Positions 42,358 through 45,347 of a stretch of DNA of 45,347 nucleotides are shown here, piece after piece. Location: positions 1 through 45,347 of the forward strand of contig CACFLG010000010.1 of NCBI GenBank assembly GCA_902567095.1, written 5' to 3'. Below the pieces are notes generated by a model. That model did no database searches. It saw nothing but the letters and a program-made list of their open reading frames with translations, and was not told the origin of the DNA. The number at the start of each line of letters is the position of its first letter. The first letter of the stretch is position 1. Source of the stretch: an uncultured OM182 clade bacterium. GTDB taxonomy: Bacteria; Pseudomonadota; Gammaproteobacteria; Pseudomonadales; Azotimanducaceae. The position numbers were made by a program, and so were the translations under genes.

Positions 42358-43575
42358 ATGTTCATTAATATCGCGTTCCGGAATATTTTCAGACAAAAAA
42401 GACGCTCAATTCTTACTGGACTAAGCATCTCAGCCGGGTATGTTCTCTTTACCTTAACGCTTTCCCTGATTGAGGGTTCTTACAGTAACATGATCAAACT
42501 ATTTACCGAGAGTCACATTGGACATATACAAATCCATTCAGATGATTACCTCACACGACCTAAAATATATAAATCTATTAACGACAAATCAAAAATTGAA
42601 CAGACGCTTTCTGCCGACAAAAGAGTTATTAGTTTCACTCCGAGAGCATATTCTCCAGCGTTGTCGTTTAGTGACGAAAAAACTGGACCAGTGCAACTAA
42701 TCGGGATTGATCCAGAAAAAGAACCAACTGTATCGAGGCTGAGAGAGAAAATAACTGAAGGTAACTTTTTTAATAATTCGCAAGACGCAGGCGATAAGGT
42801 TCATGCGCTTATTTCAAAGGGCTTAGCGATAAAGTTAGATTTAGAGATAAATGACGAGTTTGTACTTATTGGTCAGGGCGCCGACGGGTCAATCGCCAAC
42901 GATATTTTCATTGTTTCAGGGACGGTGGGCAGCAAATCTTCACCAGACAAGACAAGCGTTTACGTGCCGCTCACGACGATGCAAGCTTTTCTTTCTCTCG
43001 ACAATAACGTGCATGAGTATGCACTACTCATAGGCGACATCTCTCAAGCCCAAATAGTTTCACAAAATTTACAGAGTGAACTTTCTGATTTTGTAGTTTC
43101 TCCTTGGCAAGTGGTTGAAGAAGTTTTTTTCAAAAGTATGGAAGCTGATAAACAAGGAAACTGGGTTTTCCTGGCGCTCGTTATGATCATTGTTTGCATC
43201 GGAGTTCTTAATACAATTTTCATGTCAGTTCTTGAAAGAACCCGTGAATTTGGGGTCATGAGGGCGATAGGTTTTAGGGCAGTGGGCCTCGTAACCCTAA
43301 TTTTCACAGAAACAATTTTGCTAACCCTCTTAAGTCTTTTCTTAGGCATCCTCGTAGCACTTCCTCTAGTCCTTTGGTTCTCAGAGGTCGGCTATATGTT
43401 TCCGGAACCAATGGATATGGGCGGGATAGAATTTCAGCATTTAAAGGGAGAGTTATCCTTGAAGGTCCTTTTTGTGCCGATGGGAATCGTATTTTTATTT
43501 GCAACCCTCACCTCAGCCCTTCCGGCGATTAGAGCAAGCAGGTTAACCCCAGTAGATGCTTTAGGGAGATTTTAA
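42358..43575 (+). CDS. ABC transporter permease, FtsX/LolC-E/MacB type (first of two)
   Basis: A 405-residue MacB-superfamily permease: TM1 at about residues 17-38 (RRSILTGLSISAGYVLFTL), a periplasmic MacB-PCD domain to about residue 265, then three TM segments at the C-terminus (FLALVMIIVCIGVLNTIFMSVLERTREFG, the coupling-helix region, and the last TM). The ERTREFGVMRAIG motif is typical of FtsX-type permeases and contacts the ATPase. It lies 6 bp after the LolA-like gene and 2 bp before the second permease. It would act as a mechanotransmitting lipoprotein or lipid exporter. Confidence 0.92.
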   Translation: MFINIAFRNIFRQKRRSILTGLSISAGYVLFTLTLSLIEGSYSNMIKLFTESHIGHIQIHSDDYLTRPKIYKSINDKSKIEQTLSADKRVISFTPRAYSPALSFSDEKTGPVQLIGIDPEKEPTVSRLREKITEGNFFNNSQDAGDKVHALISKGLAIKLDLEINDEFVLIGQGADGSIANDIFIVSGTVGSKSSPDKTSVYVPLTTMQAFLSLDNNVHEYALLIGDISQAQIVSQNLQSELSDFVVSPWQVVEEVFFKSMEADKQGNWVFLALVMIIVCIGVLNTIFMSVLERTREFGVMRAIGFRAVGLVTLIFTETILLTLLSLFLGILVALPLVLWFSEVGYMFPEPMDMGGIEFQHLKGELSLKVLFVPMGIVFLFATLTSALPAIRASRLTPVDALGRF

Positions 43576-43577
43576 AG

Positions 43578-44801
43578 ATGCTTTATTTTGAGCTAGCATG
43601 GAGAAATCTTTTCCGAAACACTCGGCGAACGTTTTTAACCTGTCTTTTAATAAGCTCGGGGCTAGCAGTTTTAGTATTTGCAGACGGAGGAATACGGGGC
43701 ATGGAAAAGCTCATGATTGGCAGCCTCACTAAAACTCTGCAAGGTGAAGGGCACATAAATCTCAAGGGCTTCAGACAAAATTTAGACGTCGATCTTTATT
43801 TGAAGAATCCAAGCACTATCACGGATAAATTAAATGATGATGAGAGAATTTCTGCTTTCAGCGTTAGAGTGCTTTCAGGCGGAATGATTGGATCTCCATA
43901 TAATTCCGTTGGCGGACTCATTTATGGTGTCAATGCCGAGCAAGAAAAAAAAGTTAGCAAAATAAAAGACGCTATCGTAGCAGGCGATTATCTCACCGGG
44001 AAAAAAAGAGAGCTCCTAATAGGAGATAAGATGGCTAATCTTCTCGAAGTCAAGACTGGTGACAGAATCGTTCTGACTGCGGCAGACGCCAACAGTAACG
44101 AATTAACACAAGACCTCTTTAGAGTTACAGGGATTTTTGAGTTTGGAAACAGGGAGCTAGATGAAGGAATAGTATTTATCAACCTCGCTGACGGACAAGC
44201 ATTACTCGGTATGAAAGAGGGCGCGCACCAGATCGTTCTTCAGTTTAAAAACGAGGCGACCTCCCGAGATAATGATTTCGTCCTCCTAGAAAAAAATCCA
44301 ACGCAAGACCTAGAGTGGACGGGCTGGTTAAAGTTGAATCCTTCGATCGGCGCTATGTTAGATTACACAAATGCCGGGACAACCATAATTGGATTCATAC
44401 TTTTTATCTTGATCTCTTTGGGTGTCATCAACTCTCTCTTTATGTCTATATATGAACGGATCTACGAATTTGGTGTACTAAGCGCTATCGGAACTAGCCG
44501 CTGGGAAGTTATTAGCTTAGTGCTTTTAGAGGCTCTGTTTCTTGGCATCATAAGTTCTCTGATTGGATTGGTTATTGGAGCTATTGCAAATTATTATTTC
44601 AGTATAAACGGTCTCCCGCTTGGTGAAATGGAGTTTTCTGGGGTTATGTTTGGAAACGGCAATTTATACACAGAACTAGCAACCGATCAGTTCATCTTTT
44701 TACCGCTGTATGTAATTTTGTTAACTTTGATCACAGCCATTTACCCAGCCCTCTTTGCGTCAAGAATTATACCAACCGAAGCACTTCAGCGCGCACTCTA
44801 G
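43578..44801 (+). CDS. ABC transporter permease, FtsX/LolC-E/MacB type (second of two)
   Basis: A 407-residue paralog of the preceding permease with the same four-TM MacB layout: N-terminal TM (TFLTCLLISSGLAVLVF), periplasmic domain, C-terminal TMs around FILISLGVINSLFMSIYERIYEFGVLSAIG and the last TM before FASRIIPTEALQRAL. The ERIYEFG motif matches the FtsX-type coupling element. The two permeases probably form a heterodimer, as LolC-LolE do. It is followed by the ATPase gene 10 bp downstream. Confidence 0.92.
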   Translation: MLYFELAWRNLFRNTRRTFLTCLLISSGLAVLVFADGGIRGMEKLMIGSLTKTLQGEGHINLKGFRQNLDVDLYLKNPSTITDKLNDDERISAFSVRVLSGGMIGSPYNSVGGLIYGVNAEQEKKVSKIKDAIVAGDYLTGKKRELLIGDKMANLLEVKTGDRIVLTAADANSNELTQDLFRVTGIFEFGNRELDEGIVFINLADGQALLGMKEGAHQIVLQFKNEATSRDNDFVLLEKNPTQDLEWTGWLKLNPSIGAMLDYTNAGTTIIGFILFILISLGVINSLFMSIYERIYEFGVLSAIGTSRWEVISLVLLEALFLGIISSLIGLVIGAIANYYFSINGLPLGEMEFSGVMFGNGNLYTELATDQFIFLPLYVILLTLITAIYPALFASRIIPTEALQRAL

Positions 44802-44811
44802 GATGCGAGAC

Positions 44812-45347
44812 ATGAATATTATTCAAACAAGCAATTTATATAAATACTATGGCGCAGGAGAAACTACTGTGAAAGCAGTGGACGGCGTTAGCTTCGAGAT
44901 AGAAAGAGGCGAGTTTACTGCGATCATAGGGCCATCAGGATCAGGAAAAACTACATTGCTCCATTTGATCGGAGGACTTGATACTCCAGATCAAGGAGAG
45001 ATAAAGCTATCCAATCAAAAGATTGCTGCCATGAAAGGGAACCAACTGTCGGACTTCCGACGAGATCACATCGGGTTTATTTTTCAAGCATACAACTTGA
45101 TTCCAGTTTTGACCGCCTCAGAAAATATCGAATATATTATGTTGCTCCAAGGAATAGAAAAAAAAGAAAGAAAAAAGAGGGTTGAGCAGATACTCGAAAT
45201 AGTTGGACTTGAAGGGCTCGGAGATCGTCGGCCGGCAAAACTTTCGGGGGGCCAGCAGCAAAGAGTCGCAGTGGCAAGAGCGATGGTGTCTAAACCCGAT
45301 ATCATATTAGCCGACGAACCGACTGCTAATCTGGACAGCAAGACAGG
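44812..45347 (+). CDS. ABC transporter ATP-binding protein, LolD/MacB-N type, 3' end cut off
   Basis: A partial ATPase (about 178 residues shown). It has Walker A GPSGSGKTT, the Q-loop FQAYNLIPVLTASEN, signature LSGGQQQR and Walker B IILADEPTANLDS. The order and the Q-loop stretch match LolD/FtsE/MacB-type ATPases that drive FtsX-type permeases. ATG 44812 is preferred (AGGA eight bases upstream), with ATG 44803 in the same frame also possible. The window ends in the D-loop, so the C-terminal part is missing. It completes a LolA-like/permease/permease/ATPase export operon. Confidence 0.93.
   Translation, partial: MNIIQTSNLYKYYGAGETTVKAVDGVSFEIERGEFTAIIGPSGSGKTTLLHLIGGLDTPDQGEIKLSNQKIAAMKGNQLSDFRRDHIGFIFQAYNLIPVLTASENIEYIMLLQGIEKKERKKRVEQILEIVGLEGLGDRRPAKLSGGQQQRVAVARAMVSKPDIILADEPTANLDSKT

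Noticed and set aside
1-45347. tRNA, rRNA, CRISPR arrays, prophage genes, known anti-phage systems
   Set aside because: Looked for repeated spacer patterns, cloverleaf-like segments and typical protein families; none found.

Overview
The window looks like the chromosome of an uncultivated marine gammaproteobacterium, or a close proteobacterial relative. GC content is moderate and genes are tightly packed with short or overlapping junctions. Gene content includes an RND pump, GalU/Ugd, an MJ1255/VC2487-type glycosyltransferase, a lipoprotein/LolA/ABC export set, and a large number of acyl-CoA, Rieske, 2-oxoglutarate-oxygenase and SDR genes. This assignment is inferred from gene content only. 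I see no rRNA, tRNA, CRISPR array, transposase, integrase or phage gene.

Layout. 1-6.3 kb: the 3' part of a nucleoside phosphorylase; a minus-strand set (cupin, guanine-deaminase-like enzyme, acyl-CoA thioesterase); a plus-strand SDR and 3-hydroxyacyl-CoA dehydrogenase; an IPNS-like 2OG oxygenase; and a luciferase-like (LLM) oxidoreductase. 6.3-10.7 kb: RND adaptor and permease. 10.7-13.1 kb: a second LLM enzyme, a Lin0512-type protein and an EcKinase-like phosphotransferase. 13.3-17.1 kb: a PAP2 phosphatase, a glycosyltransferase, galU and ugd, followed by a second, diverged copy of the glycosyltransferase's 3' end. 17.1-21.8 kb: an NTF2-like protein, then a catabolic run (crotonase, DUF35 protein, SCP-x-type thiolase, TauD-like oxygenase, MhpD-like hydratase). 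21.9-30.7 kb: a minus-strand operon encoding a complete acetoin-dehydrogenase-type 2-oxoacid/acetoin complex in the order E1alpha-E1beta-AcoX-E2-E3, followed by an acyl-CoA ligase, a VOC protein and a Fox2-like SDR. 30.8-34.8 kb: a plus-strand operon with a Rieske oxygenase alpha subunit, a class III CoA-transferase, an AhpD/CMD-like protein and an SDR. 34.9-37.7 kb: a pitrilysin-like M16 protease. 37.8-38.2 kb: a small ArsC-like gene with an in-frame UGA. 38.3-41.5 kb: a lipoprotein alpha/beta-hydrolase and a thiolase-like protein. 41.6-45.3 kb: a LolA-like protein and an ABC exporter (two FtsX-type permeases and an ATPase cut by the window end).

Most of the enzymes fit catabolism of a ring-containing or branched carboxylic compound through CoA thioesters: ring or side-chain oxygenation, CoA activation or transfer, beta-oxidation and thiolytic or retro-aldol cleavage, with final oxidation by the AcoABXCL-type complex. 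The substrate cannot be read from the sequence.

The most notable findings are these. (1) A likely selenoprotein lies at 37861-38202: the ArsC/thioredoxin-fold frame runs through UGA at 37900-37902 in a U-x-x-C position, with a bacterial SECIS-like stem-loop directly downstream. (2) The 3' end of the glycosyltransferase gene is present twice, flanking galU-ugd, which suggests allelic replacement by an incoming polysaccharide module. (3) Two genes, acoX and the M16 protease, are each broken by one extra base in a homopolymer run. (4) The E2 protein carries two peripheral-subunit-binding domains.
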